A stretch of 64,000 bases of DNA from an uncultured Amylibacter sp. GTDB lineage: Bacteria > Pseudomonadota > Alphaproteobacteria > Rhodobacterales > Rhodobacteraceae. Made by a program: the position numbers and the translations under genes. The notes beneath the pieces are model-generated. The model was not told the DNA's origin. It was given only the letters and a program-made list of their open reading frames with translations, and ran no database searches. Below, piece after piece: positions 28,147 to 37,583 of this stretch; the stretch's first letter is position 1; each line of letters begins with the position of its first letter. The stretch is from contig CAJIZV010000002.1 in the NCBI GenBank assembly GCA_905181935.1, positions 124,001 through 188,000 of the forward strand, in the 5' to 3' direction.

Positions 28147-28506
28147 TTAACGTTCACGTTCGCGACGACGTTCTTCTTTCGCCGATTTCGCTTGAATAAC
28201 TACAGATGGGCCTTCTTCATGCTCATCTACTCGGATTGTCATAACTCGCATGACGTCTTCATGTAAACGCATTAAGCGTTCCATTTCCTGAACAGCAGAG
28301 GATGGTGCATCTGACTTTAAGAATGCATAATGACCCTTGCGGTTTTTGTTTATTTTGTAGGCCATTGTTTTTAGACCCCAGTATTCCTGATCAATAACTT
28401 TGCCGTCATTGTCAGAAAGAACTGCACTGAAGTGTTCTATAAGACCTTCAGCTTGCGCGTTGGATAAATCCTGCCGCGAAATAAATACGTGCTCGTAGAG
28501 CGCCAT
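28147..28506 (-). CDS. rpsF: 30S ribosomal protein S6
   Basis: 119 residues. YEHVFISRQDLSNAQAEGLIEHF and the YWGLKTMAYKINKNRKGHYAFL strand pair are typical S6. The last 20 residues (KEERRRERER end) form a charged tail. S6 pairs with S18 on the 30S platform. It is the first gene of the operon and is preceded by GAGGTACTGAT and a structured leader that may be an S6:S18 binding site. Confidence 0.97.
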   Translation of the reverse strand: MALYEHVFISRQDLSNAQAEGLIEHFSAVLSDNDGKVIDQEYWGLKTMAYKINKNRKGHYAFLKSDAPSSAVQEMERLMRLHEDVMRVMTIRVDEHEEGPSVVIQAKSAKEERRRERER

Positions 28507-28547
28507 ATCAGTACCTCGATTTAAGCGAGCTTCAAAATACGAGTAAA

Positions 28548-28599
28548 ACTTCTGCGCCCGTATACGAGAGGCGACCGCGATGAAAGAATTTGCAGAAGT
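28548..28599 (-). promoter_or_regulatory. Candidate S6:S18 ribosomal leader stem
   Basis: In the rpsF 5' untranslated region ACTTCTGC and GCAGAAGT form a perfect 8-bp stem enclosing 36 bases that include GCGGTCGCC and ACGGGC, which can pair again. Many bacteria regulate this operon by binding the S6:S18 complex to a leader that mimics 16S helix 22. The position fits, but I did not confirm the conserved bulge. Confidence 0.45.
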
Positions 28600-28605
28600 A
28601 TTTTT

Positions 28606-28633
28606 CTTATATTGTTAATGTTGGCAAATGCAA
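28606..28633 (-). promoter_or_regulatory. Likely sigma-70-type promoter of rpsF operon
   Basis: On the minus strand TTGCAT (28633-28628) and TATAAG (28611-28606) are 16 bases apart. Transcription from here would give a leader of about 90 bases that contains the stem at 28548-28599. Confidence 0.5.
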
Positions 28634-28772
28634 CAGTTATTACATCAAGATATTTAATGCATTATTTGATTTAAATAGAGATAGACAGGCACACAAGGCA
28701 TCATTAGTTTTGAATTTGATGTTTAAACTATCAAATTTAATAACTATTAAGTTGGTAACTTAGGAGAAAACT

Positions 28773-29711
28773 ATGACTCATGCTTTTTTATTTCCAGGCC
28801 AGGGGGCACAAATTATTGGTATGGGTAGGGATTTAGTGGATTCCTATTCAGTCGCTCGAGATGTGTTCGAAGAAGTTAATGACGCCTTAGGTCAAAATTT
28901 ATCTTCCCTTATTTGGGATGGTGACGTTGAGACATTAACGTTAACCGAAAATGCCCAACCTGCGCTAATGGCAACATCAATTGCGGCCCTAAGGGCTTTA
29001 GAATTTGAGGGTATTGATTTAAGTCAAGCATCATTTGTGGCAGGGCATTCATTAGGTGAGTATTCTGCATTATGTGCTATGGGTTCGATTAGCCTTGCTG
29101 ATACTGCCCGTCTGTTGCGTATACGAGGCAGGGCTATGCAGAAAGCAGTTCCTGTGGGTCTTGGTGCTATGGCTGCTATACTTGGTTTGGACTTTTCCAC
29201 TGTCACAATGATTGCCAAATCCGTTAATGGTGGCGAAATTTGCCAGGCAGCAAATGATAATGACCCTGGTCAGGTAGTTATATCAGGTCACAAGGCTGCG
29301 GTAGAACATGCAATTGAATTAGCAAAAACTGCTGGAGCTAAGCGTGCAATATTACTTCCGGTTTCGGCACCTTTTCATTGTTCTTTGATGCAGCCAGCAG
29401 CTGACGCAATGGCAGAAGCTTTGAATAACGTTGACATCAAATCTCCAAATGTACCTTTAGTTGCCAATGTAAGTGCAGATGTGGCAGTTGATGGAGCAAT
29501 TATAAAAGAATTATTAATTCAGCAAGTAACTGGATCTGTTCGTTGGCGTGAGGGCGTAGAATTTATGAGCAAACAAGGAGTAACAGATTTCTATGAAATC
29601 GGTGCAGGAAAAGCATTGTCTGGCATGGTGCGTCGCATTAATCGTGAATTAAATGTACATTCGGTAAGTGATACATTGGGTGTATCTTCTGCGGTATTAA
29701 AACTTAAATAA
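28773..29711 (+). CDS. fabD: Malonyl-CoA:ACP transacylase
   Basis: 312 residues. FLFPGQGAQIIGMGRDL starts the acyltransferase domain, VAGHSLGEYSAL carries the catalytic Ser, and VSAPFHCSLM the catalytic His. It transfers malonate from CoA to acyl carrier protein in the cytosol. TAGGAGAAAAC precedes the ATG. It heads fabD-fabG-rluE-acpP-fabF-mltG, all on one strand with small gaps. Confidence 0.97.
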   Translation: MTHAFLFPGQGAQIIGMGRDLVDSYSVARDVFEEVNDALGQNLSSLIWDGDVETLTLTENAQPALMATSIAALRALEFEGIDLSQASFVAGHSLGEYSALCAMGSISLADTARLLRIRGRAMQKAVPVGLGAMAAILGLDFSTVTMIAKSVNGGEICQAANDNDPGQVVISGHKAAVEHAIELAKTAGAKRAILLPVSAPFHCSLMQPAADAMAEALNNVDIKSPNVPLVANVSADVAVDGAIIKELLIQQVTGSVRWREGVEFMSKQGVTDFYEIGAGKALSGMVRRINRELNVHSVSDTLGVSSAVLKLK

Positions 29712-29721
29712 AGGTATTTAT

Positions 29722-30459
29722 ATGTTCGATTTAAATGGCAAGTGTGCTTTAATAACTGGTGCCTCTGGAGGAATTGGTGGATCTATTGCTCGTGCGTTGT
29801 ATGCGCAAGGTGCAAAAGTTGCACTATCTGGTACTCGAGTTGAGCCATTAACCGCATTAGCATCCGAACTGGGTGATAGGGCTTTCGTTACTCCGTGTAA
29901 TTTAAGTGATACAAATGCAGTAAAGGATTTGGCCAATCAAGCCTTGAATATAATGGGTGGCCTTGATGTTTTGGTTAATAACGCTGGTATTACTCGAGAT
30001 AATTTATTTATGAGAATGTCTGATGAGAGTTGGCAGCAAGTAATTGACGTAAATTTAACTTCAACCATGCATTTAATGAAATCAGTTATGCGCCCAATGA
30101 TGAAGCAACGATTTGGCCGAATTATAAATATTGCATCTATTGTTGGTGTGACGGGAAACGCTGGTCAGGTTAATTATGCGGCTTCTAAAGCTGGTATGAT
30201 TGGGATGACTAAATCTTATGCCCAAGAGATTGCAACACGCGGGATAACGGCTAATTGTATTGCACCAGGTTTCATTGAAACTGCGATGACAGCTGAGTTG
30301 CCAGAATCTGTAGTGGCTAATATGTTAGGGTCAATTCCTCTGGGTCGAATGGGCAATCCAGATGAAATTGCTGCTACTGTGGCTTTTTTGGCATCTAATG
30401 AAGCCAGTTATATAACAGGTCAAACCCTCCATGTTAATGGTGGAATGGCAATGATTTAA
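29722..30459 (+). CDS. fabG: 3-oxoacyl-ACP reductase
   Basis: 245 residues, classical short-chain dehydrogenase. ALITGASGGIGGSIARAL is the NADPH-binding loop, NNAGITRDNLFMRM is typical of FabG, and IVGVTGNAGQVNYAASKAGM carries Ser, Tyr and Lys of the active site. GFIETAMT and GQTLHVNGGMAMI complete the pattern. It lies 10 bases after fabD. Confidence 0.97.
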   Translation: MFDLNGKCALITGASGGIGGSIARALYAQGAKVALSGTRVEPLTALASELGDRAFVTPCNLSDTNAVKDLANQALNIMGGLDVLVNNAGITRDNLFMRMSDESWQQVIDVNLTSTMHLMKSVMRPMMKQRFGRIINIASIVGVTGNAGQVNYAASKAGMIGMTKSYAQEIATRGITANCIAPGFIETAMTAELPESVVANMLGSIPLGRMGNPDEIAATVAFLASNEASYITGQTLHVNGGMAMI

Positions 30460-30490
30460 TGACAAATTTTAACATTTTTAGCTTATTATT

Positions 30491-31045
30491 ATGAGTAAAG
30501 TTATACTATTTAACAAACCCTTTAATGTTTTGTCTCAATTTACTGACAAAGGTACCGTTGCATCAGACCGCAAAACTTTATCTGAATTTATTGATGTGAC
30601 GGGTGTCTATGCAGCAGGACGCTTGGATAAAGATAGTGAAGGTTTATTAGTATTAACTGATGACGGTGTCTTGCAGCAAGAAATTTCAAATCCTAAACAT
30701 AAATGGCCGAAGACTTATGTTGTTCAAGTCGAGGGAACCCCAACAAAAGCTGATGCCGAACTTTTAAGCAGCGGTGTACAGTTGAAAGACGGAATTACTC
30801 GCCCCGCTGAGGCGGAAATTATTGATGCTCCAGAAGGAATATGGGAGCGTGTGCCTCCTGTAAGGTTTCGTAAGTCTGTTCCAGATAGTTGGTTGATGAT
30901 TACAATTACTGAGGGTCGTAATCGACAAATACGTCGTATGACAGCAGCAATAGGTTTTCCAACTTTACGTTTAATTAGATACAGTGTTGGAAACTTCACT
31001 ATTGATGAAATTCCTAATGGTGAATGGCGTAAAACAACATTTTAG
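30491..31045 (+). CDS. rluE: RluE/RsuA-family pseudouridine synthase
   Basis: 184 residues, short form without an S4 domain, like E. coli RluE, which modifies U2457 of 23S r[24 protein letters not shown] contains the catalytic Asp, and [27 protein letters not shown] is the RsuA/RluB/E/F signature. It is inserted between fabG and acpP, a pair usually adjacent. RluF or a relative is a less likely alternative because of length. Confidence 0.88.
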   Translation: MSKVILFNKPFNVLSQFTDKGTVASDRKTLSEFIDVTGVYAAGRLDKDSEGLLVLTDDGVLQQEISNPKHKWPKTYVVQVEGTPTKADAELLSSGVQLKDGITRPAEAEIIDAPEGIWERVPPVRFRKSVPDSWLMITITEGRNRQIRRMTAAIGFPTLRLIRYSVGNFTIDEIPNGEWRKTTF

Positions 31046-31262
31046 GGTAAAATAGTAAATATTATTTGATATGTGATAGGCGAAAAGTTACTCTAGGTAA
31101 CATTTTTAACCGAATTCATTTGCCATATTAATTTTCTATGATATTAGGCGGCTCAGCTATTATTAAAATCATATGTTGATTATAGCATAATTAAGTATAA
31201 AAATCTTATCGCATTATGCGACTTTCTAAACGGCAAAAGTGCCACATCAAGAGGAATATATC

Positions 31263-31496
31263 ATGAGCGACATCGCAAATCGCGTTAAAAAAATTGTTGT
31301 CGAGCACTTGAGCGTTGACGAAGACAAAGTACTTGAAGGCGCATCATTTATTGATGATCTTGGCGCTGATAGTTTGGATACTGTTGAGCTAGTAATGGCT
31401 TTTGAAGAAGAGTTTGGTATTGAAATTCCTGACGATGCAGCTGAGACTATTCAGTCTTTTGGTGATGCGGTAAAATTCATAACTGAAGCTTCCTAA
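31263..31496 (+). CDS. acpP: Acyl carrier protein
   Basis: 77 residues from the ATG at 31263, with AAGAGGAA about nine bases upstream; an earlier in-frame ATG lacks a site and breaks family length. [19 protein letters not shown] holds the Ser that receives 4'-phosphopantetheine. It carries growing fatty acyl chains. A strong terminator follows, so fabF may use readthrough or its own promoter. Confidence 0.97.
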   Translation: MSDIANRVKKIVVEHLSVDEDKVLEGASFIDDLGADSLDTVELVMAFEEEFGIEIPDDAAETIQSFGDAVKFITEAS

Positions 31497-31515
31497 GTTT
31501 TAAAAGAATTTAAGC

Positions 31516-31548
31516 AAAAACGGTGTATCAATGATGCGCCGTTTTTTT
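31516..31548 (+). terminator. Terminator after acpP
   Basis: AAACGG, then GTATC, pair with GATGC and CCGTTT around AAT, followed by a run of T. It sits 20 bases after acpP and before fabF, which should raise acpP transcript level relative to the downstream gene. Confidence 0.85.
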
Positions 31549-31641
31549 GTTGCCTAATGTACAAAAATAGATTGCTTTGCTTGCGATGATTAGGAGTTTT
31601 AGGTAAAAGTTTATAAAAGAACAATTAAAGAGGGCTTAAAG

Positions 31642-32898
31642 ATGCGTCGAGTAGTTGTAACAGGCTTAGGAATGGTTTCCCCTCTTGCTAGTGGAGTGGA
31701 AGAAACCTGGAGCCGCTTAATAGCTGGTGAAAATGCAGCAGGTACTATTACTCGCTTTGATGCTGATAATTTTGCTACTAACTACGCGTGTGAAATACCA
31801 TTTGGTGATGGCACAAATGGCACATTTAATCCTTCAAATTGGATGGAGCCTAAAGATCGCCGTAAAGTTGATGACTTTATATTATATGGTATAGCTGCAG
31901 CTGATATGGCTGTTGCTGATAGTGGTTGGGCACCAACTAATGAAGAAGATTTATATAGAACTGGTGTAATGATTGGCTCAGGTGTTGGTGGATTATCAAC
32001 GATTGCTGATACTTCAATAGTATTACAAGAACGTGGGCCACGCCGAGTGTCACCATTTTTCATTCCATCTTGTTTAATTAATTTAATTTCTGGCCAGGTA
32101 TCTATTCGTCATGGATTTAAAGGCCCTAATCATGCGGTTGTCACTGCATGTTCTACGGGAGCACATGCAATTGGGGATGCTGCAAGATTAATTCAGTTTG
32201 GCGATGCTGATGTAATGCTTGCTGGTGGAGCTGAAAACCCAATCTGTGAAATTGGCATAGCTGGCTTTAACGCTTGTAAAGCTTTATCAACATCGCGCCG
32301 TGATAAACCTCAAGAAGCTTCAAGGCCGTATGATCAAAACCGTGATGGCTTTGTAATGGGAGAGGGTGCTGGCGTTGTGGTATTAGAAGAATACGAACAC
32401 GCAATCGCTCGAGGAGCTAAAATTTATGCTGAAATTTTAGGATATGGTCTATCAGGTGATGCACATCACATAACTGCACCAACTCCTGATGGTAACGGTG
32501 GGTTTAGATCAATGAGTGCAGCAATTAAGCGCGCTGGATTAGAGCCAAGTGAAATTGATTATATTAATGCGCATGGTACATCTACTATGGCTGATACAAT
32601 TGAATTGGGCGCTGTAGAGCGCCTGTTGAGCGGCAAAGCAGTAAATACTACAATGTCATCTACTAAATCTGCTATTGGGCACTTATTAGGAGCGGCAGGC
32701 GCTGTAGAAGCTATTTTTAGTATATTGGCCATTCGTGATCAAATCGTGCCACCTACATTAAATTTGCATGACCCTGTAAAGTCGATTTTAGATCTAGCGC
32801 CATTGAAAGCTGTAGAACGCAAAGTGAATATAGTATTATCTAATTCGTTTGGATTTGGTGGAACGAATGCATCACTTGTGATGGGTAAAGTGAAATAA
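31642..32898 (+). CDS. fabF: 3-oxoacyl-ACP synthase II
   Basis: 418 residues. RRVVVTGLGMVSPL begins the thiolase-fold synthase, VTACSTGAHAIGDA has the nucleophile Cys, and YINAHGTST plus KSAIGHLLGAAGAVE have the two His. SNSFGFGGTNASLV ends it. It condenses malonyl-ACP with acyl-ACP. Its TAATG stop overlaps the mltG start by one base. Confidence 0.97.
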   Translation: MRRVVVTGLGMVSPLASGVEETWSRLIAGENAAGTITRFDADNFATNYACEIPFGDGTNGTFNPSNWMEPKDRRKVDDFILYGIAAADMAVADSGWAPTNEEDLYRTGVMIGSGVGGLSTIADTSIVLQERGPRRVSPFFIPSCLINLISGQVSIRHGFKGPNHAVVTACSTGAHAIGDAARLIQFGDADVMLAGGAENPICEIGIAGFNACKALSTSRRDKPQEASRPYDQNRDGFVMGEGAGVVVLEEYEHAIARGAKIYAEILGYGLSGDAHHITAPTPDGNGGFRSMSAAIKRAGLEPSEIDYINAHGTSTMADTIELGAVERLLSGKAVNTTMSSTKSAIGHLLGAAGAVEAIFSILAIRDQIVPPTLNLHDPVKSILDLAPLKAVERKVNIVLSNSFGFGGTNASLVMGKVK

Positions 32899-33884
32899 TG
32901 TTTGCGCGCCATTTTGCAGCTAATTTTTTTAATCTATTAGTTATTATTTGCATTGTGATTGCAGGTGCTGTGCATTGGGCAAAAAAACAATATGAAATAG
33001 ATGGCCCTCTAACCTCTGATATTAATTTTGAGGTTAAGAAAGGTGATCGTTTCAAAGCGGTTGCTATAAGTTTAGAAGAATTAGGTATCATATATAACTC
33101 AACAATTTTTAAGATTGGTGCCCGATATGCTGAACAAGATGATGAATTAAAATTTGGCAATTATTTAGTGCCTCGTAAAGCCTCTATGCGGGATGTAATT
33201 GCACTAATCACATCTGGCCGCGCTATTAGTGAACAGGTAACATTCCCAGAAGGATTTACTTCTTATCAAATTGTAGAGCGATTAAATGCAATTCCTGAAT
33301 TAATAGATACGTTGGATACTTTACCGATGGAAGGAAGCTTAGCTCCCAATACTTATGCATATATTAAAGGTGATTCACGTAAAGTTATTTTGAAAAAAAT
33401 GATCGATGCACAGAGTGAAATATTAGATAATGCATGGATAAACCGTTCTATAAATTTACCTTATAATAGTAAAAAGGATATATTAATTATTGCTTCGATT
33501 ATTGAAAAGGAAACACCAAAAAAAGAAGAACTTAAAATTGTTTCTGGAGTTATAATGAATAGATTAAACCAAGGTATTCCTTTGGGAATGGATTCTACTA
33601 TTGTTTATGAGTTTACTAAAGGTAACCCTCAAAACATGCGCTCAATACGCCAATCTGATTTAATAAAAAATACTAAATATAATTCACGTAGATTTAAAGG
33701 TTTGCCTCCATCAGCGATTGGTAATCCTGGAAAGCTTGCTATTGAAGCCGCTGTTAATCCTAGTACAACTGATTTTTATTATTTTGTTGCAGATGGGTCT
33801 GGTGGTCATGTTTTTTCAAAGACATTGAATGAGCATAATAATAACGTAATAAAGTGGCGTAAAATAGAACAAGACAAAAAATAA
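32898..33884 (+). CDS. mltG: Endolytic murein transglycosylase
   Basis: 328 residues. An N-terminal membrane helix (about 7-25) is followed by a LysM-like segment and the YceG domain. The catalytic Glu lies in IASIIEKETPKKEELKIVSGVIMNRLNQGIPLGMDST, and YNSRRFKGLPPSAIGNPGKLAIEAAVNP is the other invariant block. MltG cuts nascent glycan strands and limits their length. Gene order fabF-mltG is common in alphaproteobacteria. Confidence 0.95.
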   Translation: MFARHFAANFFNLLVIICIVIAGAVHWAKKQYEIDGPLTSDINFEVKKGDRFKAVAISLEELGIIYNSTIFKIGARYAEQDDELKFGNYLVPRKASMRDVIALITSGRAISEQVTFPEGFTSYQIVERLNAIPELIDTLDTLPMEGSLAPNTYAYIKGDSRKVILKKMIDAQSEILDNAWINRSINLPYNSKKDILIIASIIEKETPKKEELKIVSGVIMNRLNQGIPLGMDSTIVYEFTKGNPQNMRSIRQSDLIKNTKYNSRRFKGLPPSAIGNPGKLAIEAAVNPSTTDFYYFVADGSGGHVFSKTLNEHNNNVIKWRKIEQDKK

Positions 33885-33899
33885 ATTAAGAATTTACTA

Positions 33900-34796
33900 T
33901 TATTTGAATTTATTATTATTTTCAGTAAGGCTATCACGAATTAATTCAGCTGCTCTCTTAATATAATCTGCATGATATAGTGCAGATTTTTTATTTTTAT
34001 TTATCCACTTTATTCGAGAATTATAATCTGATGTGCTCATTTGGTTCAAAGCATTTTTTATATCTTCGATAGAATTGCAAATAATCAGACCTCTGGGATC
34101 AAAATAATCACTTATATTTGGCGCACCCCAATAAATTGGTATTGTTTCACATAAGCATGCGTCAACCAGTTTTTCTGTAAAGTAATCTTTTTCACGTACA
34201 TTTTCTATAATTATTGAATATTGGTAGTCAATCAAGCCATCCTCTTTATGTTCAAATGGTTTATATCCACGCCCCATTATATTAATATTAGCATTAGTAT
34301 TTCTAATATGCTCAATTATTTCGTGTCTTAGCTTATGTCCTTCTAAACTACGTCGCGCAGAAGCAATTATAGATGCCAGTTTATTTTTATGAATGTTTTT
34401 TTTATGAATATTTTTAATAAATGTAGACCCAAAATAAAAGAATTCTCCATTTTTAATTTGTTCTAATAAAACTTCATTAATTGTTAAAACTTTATAAAAC
34501 CGCCAACTTAAAAATTTTGAGAAATTCATATATATTTTATGTACTGCTTGTGGCTCTACAATCATAATTGATATCTTAGCTTTAACGCCAAAACGTGGCA
34601 AAAAAAACACTGGTTTCCTTGGAAAGGTAATAAGGTTGTCATCACTACGTAAGTCACTAATTGTACCTTTCATCAATCTTTGTGGCCTGCCTATCGGCCA
34701 TTCAAGTTGATCTAAGCATGTAGAAGCTAATTTGAGTGTCGACCATTTCCCGTATGGTACTACCGCTACAGCAGGAATTTCGCTTTTAATAGTCAC
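33900..34796 (-). CDS. Glycosyltransferase family 10 (alpha-1,3/4-fucosyltransferase-like)
   Basis: 298 residues. The C-terminal half has YSIIIENVREKDYFTEKLVDACLCETIPIYWGAPNISDYFD, the GT10 donor-binding motif (FxxxFENxxxxxYxTEK...P.YWG), and a preceding RRSLEGHKLRHEIIEHI segment. GT10 enzymes use GDP-fucose to decorate surface glycans. It is the last gene of a four-gene minus-strand cassette and lies three bases from the FkbM gene. No GDP-fucose synthesis genes are in the window, so the donor sugar is inferred from family only. Confidence 0.82.
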   Translation of the reverse strand: MTIKSEIPAVAVVPYGKWSTLKLASTCLDQLEWPIGRPQRLMKGTISDLRSDDNLITFPRKPVFFLPRFGVKAKISIMIVEPQAVHKIYMNFSKFLSWRFYKVLTINEVLLEQIKNGEFFYFGSTFIKNIHKKNIHKNKLASIIASARRSLEGHKLRHEIIEHIRNTNANINIMGRGYKPFEHKEDGLIDYQYSIIIENVREKDYFTEKLVDACLCETIPIYWGAPNISDYFDPRGLIICNSIEDIKNALNQMSTSDYNSRIKWINKNKKSALYHADYIKRAAELIRDSLTENNNKFK

Positions 34797-34799
34797 GCA

Positions 34800-35648
34800 T
34801 TATACCAATTTATAAAATGAGTTATTTCGGCTTCGCCCAATTAACTTATAATTCAATTTGTCAAAAGCTTCTTTACAGCCCGGATAATCATCGTTTTGAG
34901 ATATCTTTTCAATAACTATTCTCTTGGGCAATTGTTTCTTTGGTGCGTTCATTAAAAACGGAACAAGAGCTTTGTCTTCGTGGCCTTCTATATCTATCTT
35001 TAGACCATAAATAGTCATAATTTTTTTTTCATCTAAAATTGAACTTAAAGTTCTAATTTGTATACCTTCATCGGCACTCTCATCAAGGGCAACAATTGCC
35101 ACATCATTCTTACGAATTAGTAAAGAGCCAACACCGTTAGTGTCACTAACAGCTGAAGACACCATTTCTAAGTTAGACAATCTTGATGCATTAGCATTAA
35201 ATTTTAATCGACTAGCCATTAATGGATTTGCATCTATAGATATGGTTTTTCCTTTTGGCGCTGCAAGTGCCATTGGCTGTGAATAAAGTCCTATATTGGA
35301 CCCTATATCAACAAAATTATCATCAAGGGATGCTTGTTCGGTTAAAAAATTTAAATCGGAGCTATTATAGTTAGGGTTCAGTAATAATCCGTATTCAATA
35401 AGATTATGTTCTCCCCAAATACGATACGCACAATTTCTAAAAATAATGTCTAATGGACCTTTAGAAAGCAACATTATAAAAGTAGTGTATGTTCCCCTGA
35501 ATATGCCCCTTTTTAAAAAAGTTTTTTGTCCAAAAGAAATTAAAAATTTTTGAATGAAATTAGGTTTAAATGTTCCAAAAACTTTAGTTTTAAACTCATT
35601 ATTACTCATCATTTCTTCATTATTTAATTTTCGCCATATATTTGCCAT
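34800..35648 (-). CDS. FkbM family methyltransferase
   Basis: 282 residues from the ATG at 35648, about ten bases after GGAG; an ATG nine bases earlier is too close to that site. NFVDIGSNIGLYSQPMA is the SAM-binding motif I, TISIDANPLMASRLKFNA follows, and KIDIEGHEDKAL marks the FkbM family. Such enzymes O-methylate sugars or other hydroxyls, often in surface polysaccharide clusters, which matches the glycosyltransferase neighbours. Confidence 0.85.
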   Translation of the reverse strand: MANIWRKLNNEEMMSNNEFKTKVFGTFKPNFIQKFLISFGQKTFLKRGIFRGTYTTFIMLLSKGPLDIIFRNCAYRIWGEHNLIEYGLLLNPNYNSSDLNFLTEQASLDDNFVDIGSNIGLYSQPMALAAPKGKTISIDANPLMASRLKFNANASRLSNLEMVSSAVSDTNGVGSLLIRKNDVAIVALDESADEGIQIRTLSSILDEKKIMTIYGLKIDIEGHEDKALVPFLMNAPKKQLPKRIVIEKISQNDDYPGCKEAFDKLNYKLIGRSRNNSFYKLV

Positions 35649-35729
35649 ATATTGCATTCTCCAAGAATAAATAGATAATTCATTTTATGTAATATTCGAA
35701 GGCTTCTATATTTATATCAACAAGTAAGT

Positions 35730-36578
35730 TCAAAGTCTTATCCATTGTATTGGGATAATATCAGGATTAGTTACTTTTGCATTCGAAAACCATCGTTCAG
35801 GTGCTATCACTAATTTTTTAGGGTTTTTATTAAGCCATGCTCCCCACCATGAAAATGAAGAATTTGCTATAATATTATGTTTACAATGAGACATAAGCCG
35901 CAAATCTTCATAGTTTTTATCAGAGGAGTTATGTTTAATATATCTAATATTTACCGGTAGTCTTAAATTTTTAGAAACCCAACCTGGATCATCTGAAAAT
36001 GCAAATATTACAATATCTTTTCCCAAGCGGTTTACTAGATGTCCAACTGCGCGTTCATAATACGCTAAATCACATGTTCCATGTGTGGAGTTATTGGATA
36101 TGTAATCGCCTCTCCGTATATGTAGAGATACCGCTAAACAATTTTCAATATCATTTAAAGTAGATATATTCTTTTCGCTAGGTTTCTTTGTGATTTCAAG
36201 ATCATTTAATATTTGAATTCTATTAGATTTAAAATATTCCTCAGATTGCCAATACCCTTTAAAATATGTTCCATCAGGCTTGGATAGCACAGTATTATCA
36301 AATTTTAGATGTTGCTCTTCGTATACATGCCTGTGATTGCCTAAGATACAATCTAAAGCATAAGCTATTTTACCATCTTTTTTATGCTTTATCAATTTCT
36401 TTGGGTTATATTCAGCTCGTAGATTGAAACGAGATAATCCCAATTTAAAAATACTTGTTTTTTCATATTCTCTTACATCGAGACCTAGATTCACACCTAA
36501 TTCATCTGCTATTACTCTTGCAGTGCAGTATTGAAATAACTGATTGCCTAAACCACCTCTAATTCGTGTGTAAATCAT
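35730..36578 (-). CDS. Glycosyltransferase family 11 (alpha-1,2-fucosyltransferase-like)
   Basis: 282 residues. The start RIRGGLGNQLFQYCTAR, middle VSLHIRRGDYISN (the H-R-R-G-D donor-binding motif) and end IANSSFSWWGAWLN are the three GT11 motifs. The family transfers fucose from GDP-fucose in alpha-1,2 linkage onto galactose of O-antigens or mimics host glycans. It overlaps the upstream GT25 gene by 20 bases, implying coupled translation. Confidence 0.9.
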   Translation of the reverse strand: MIYTRIRGGLGNQLFQYCTARVIADELGVNLGLDVREYEKTSIFKLGLSRFNLRAEYNPKKLIKHKKDGKIAYALDCILGNHRHVYEEQHLKFDNTVLSKPDGTYFKGYWQSEEYFKSNRIQILNDLEITKKPSEKNISTLNDIENCLAVSLHIRRGDYISNNSTHGTCDLAYYERAVGHLVNRLGKDIVIFAFSDDPGWVSKNLRLPVNIRYIKHNSSDKNYEDLRLMSHCKHNIIANSSFSWWGAWLNKNPKKLVIAPERWFSNAKVTNPDIIPIQWIRL

Positions 36579-37362
36579 CTATTTGGTCCTTAGAGGTATT
36601 AACTCTAATTATCTTAGAGTAGTTTCTAATTTTTATTCTATATATGATGCGCTGTATTATACGATACAAACTTATAATATTAGATTTCTTTATAGATAAA
36701 GTACTTCCGCCTGTTTCATGAGTTCGATCTGTAACACCTGAAGGGACAATACAAACAGGGCTGACACCAGTAAACCAGTGCATTTGCAACATGCCATCTA
36801 TAGGTCGATCAAATTTCTTAGTATTTTCTAAAAGAGTAACTGCTGTTGCATAGCTTACTAATTGTGCTGAAGTTCGCAGTAATATTGGTGAGGGCTGTAT
36901 CAATTTCACATTATTATCTGAGTGCAATATTTTAGATTTTTGTGGAATGTCACGTACTTGGAATTGAATGTACCCATATTTACTAGACCATTTTAATGAA
37001 GATTTTAAACTATCAGAAAAAACATTAGGATCGATTTGAACATCATCTTCAAATATTATTCCAGCAGTTAAATTTTGGGCAACAATTTTTTTCCATACAG
37101 ACCTATGGCTTAAAAAACATCCAATCTCACCTATATTCATAGTGAAAGGATATTTTGGTTTAAAAAAAGTTTTTTTAGAGTAATAATTATCAATTGTAGT
37201 TTGGGGTAGTGAATGGCCATCTATTGCGTCAACTATTTCTGTATCAAATGGAATTTTAGAAATTAAATCTATAACCTGATTTTTTCGCTGTTGTGATCGC
37301 TTTAGGTGAATTATAAAGCCTTTATAATTAGTGGTATCAGGTTGCATTAATACAGCTTTCAT
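36559..37362 (-). CDS. Glycosyltransferase family 25
   Basis: 267 residues. KGFIIHLKRSQQRKNQVIDLI, then IGEIGCFLSHRSVWKKIV and AGIIFEDDVQIDPN match GT25, whose bacterial members add galactose or glucose to lipooligosaccharide. EDD is the likely metal and nucleotide-sugar site. The C-terminus is basic with HETGGS. It is the first gene of the cassette, with about 200 bases of AT-rich DNA upstream. Confidence 0.88.
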   Translation of the reverse strand: MKAVLMQPDTTNYKGFIIHLKRSQQRKNQVIDLISKIPFDTEIVDAIDGHSLPQTTIDNYYSKKTFFKPKYPFTMNIGEIGCFLSHRSVWKKIVAQNLTAGIIFEDDVQIDPNVFSDSLKSSLKWSSKYGYIQFQVRDIPQKSKILHSDNNVKLIQPSPILLRTSAQLVSYATAVTLLENTKKFDRPIDGMLQMHWFTGVSPVCIVPSGVTDRTHETGGSTLSIKKSNIISLYRIIQRIIYRIKIRNYSKIIRVNTSKDQIDDLHTN

Positions 37363-37583
37363 TTAGTTTTTATAAATTACATAATTATTATATGTGCACC
37401 ATAATAAAAAAACTAATATTTTTTTAATATTATTTAAGTATTAGTCCTGCAAGTATATACTTGTTAATATTAAATATTTAATAATTTCCAATTTATAATA
37501 AATAAGTTCTAAATCTATGGAAAGAACATAGCTGACAAACTATTTATATAAAAATTATGTTAAAATAAATGAAAGAATATAAG

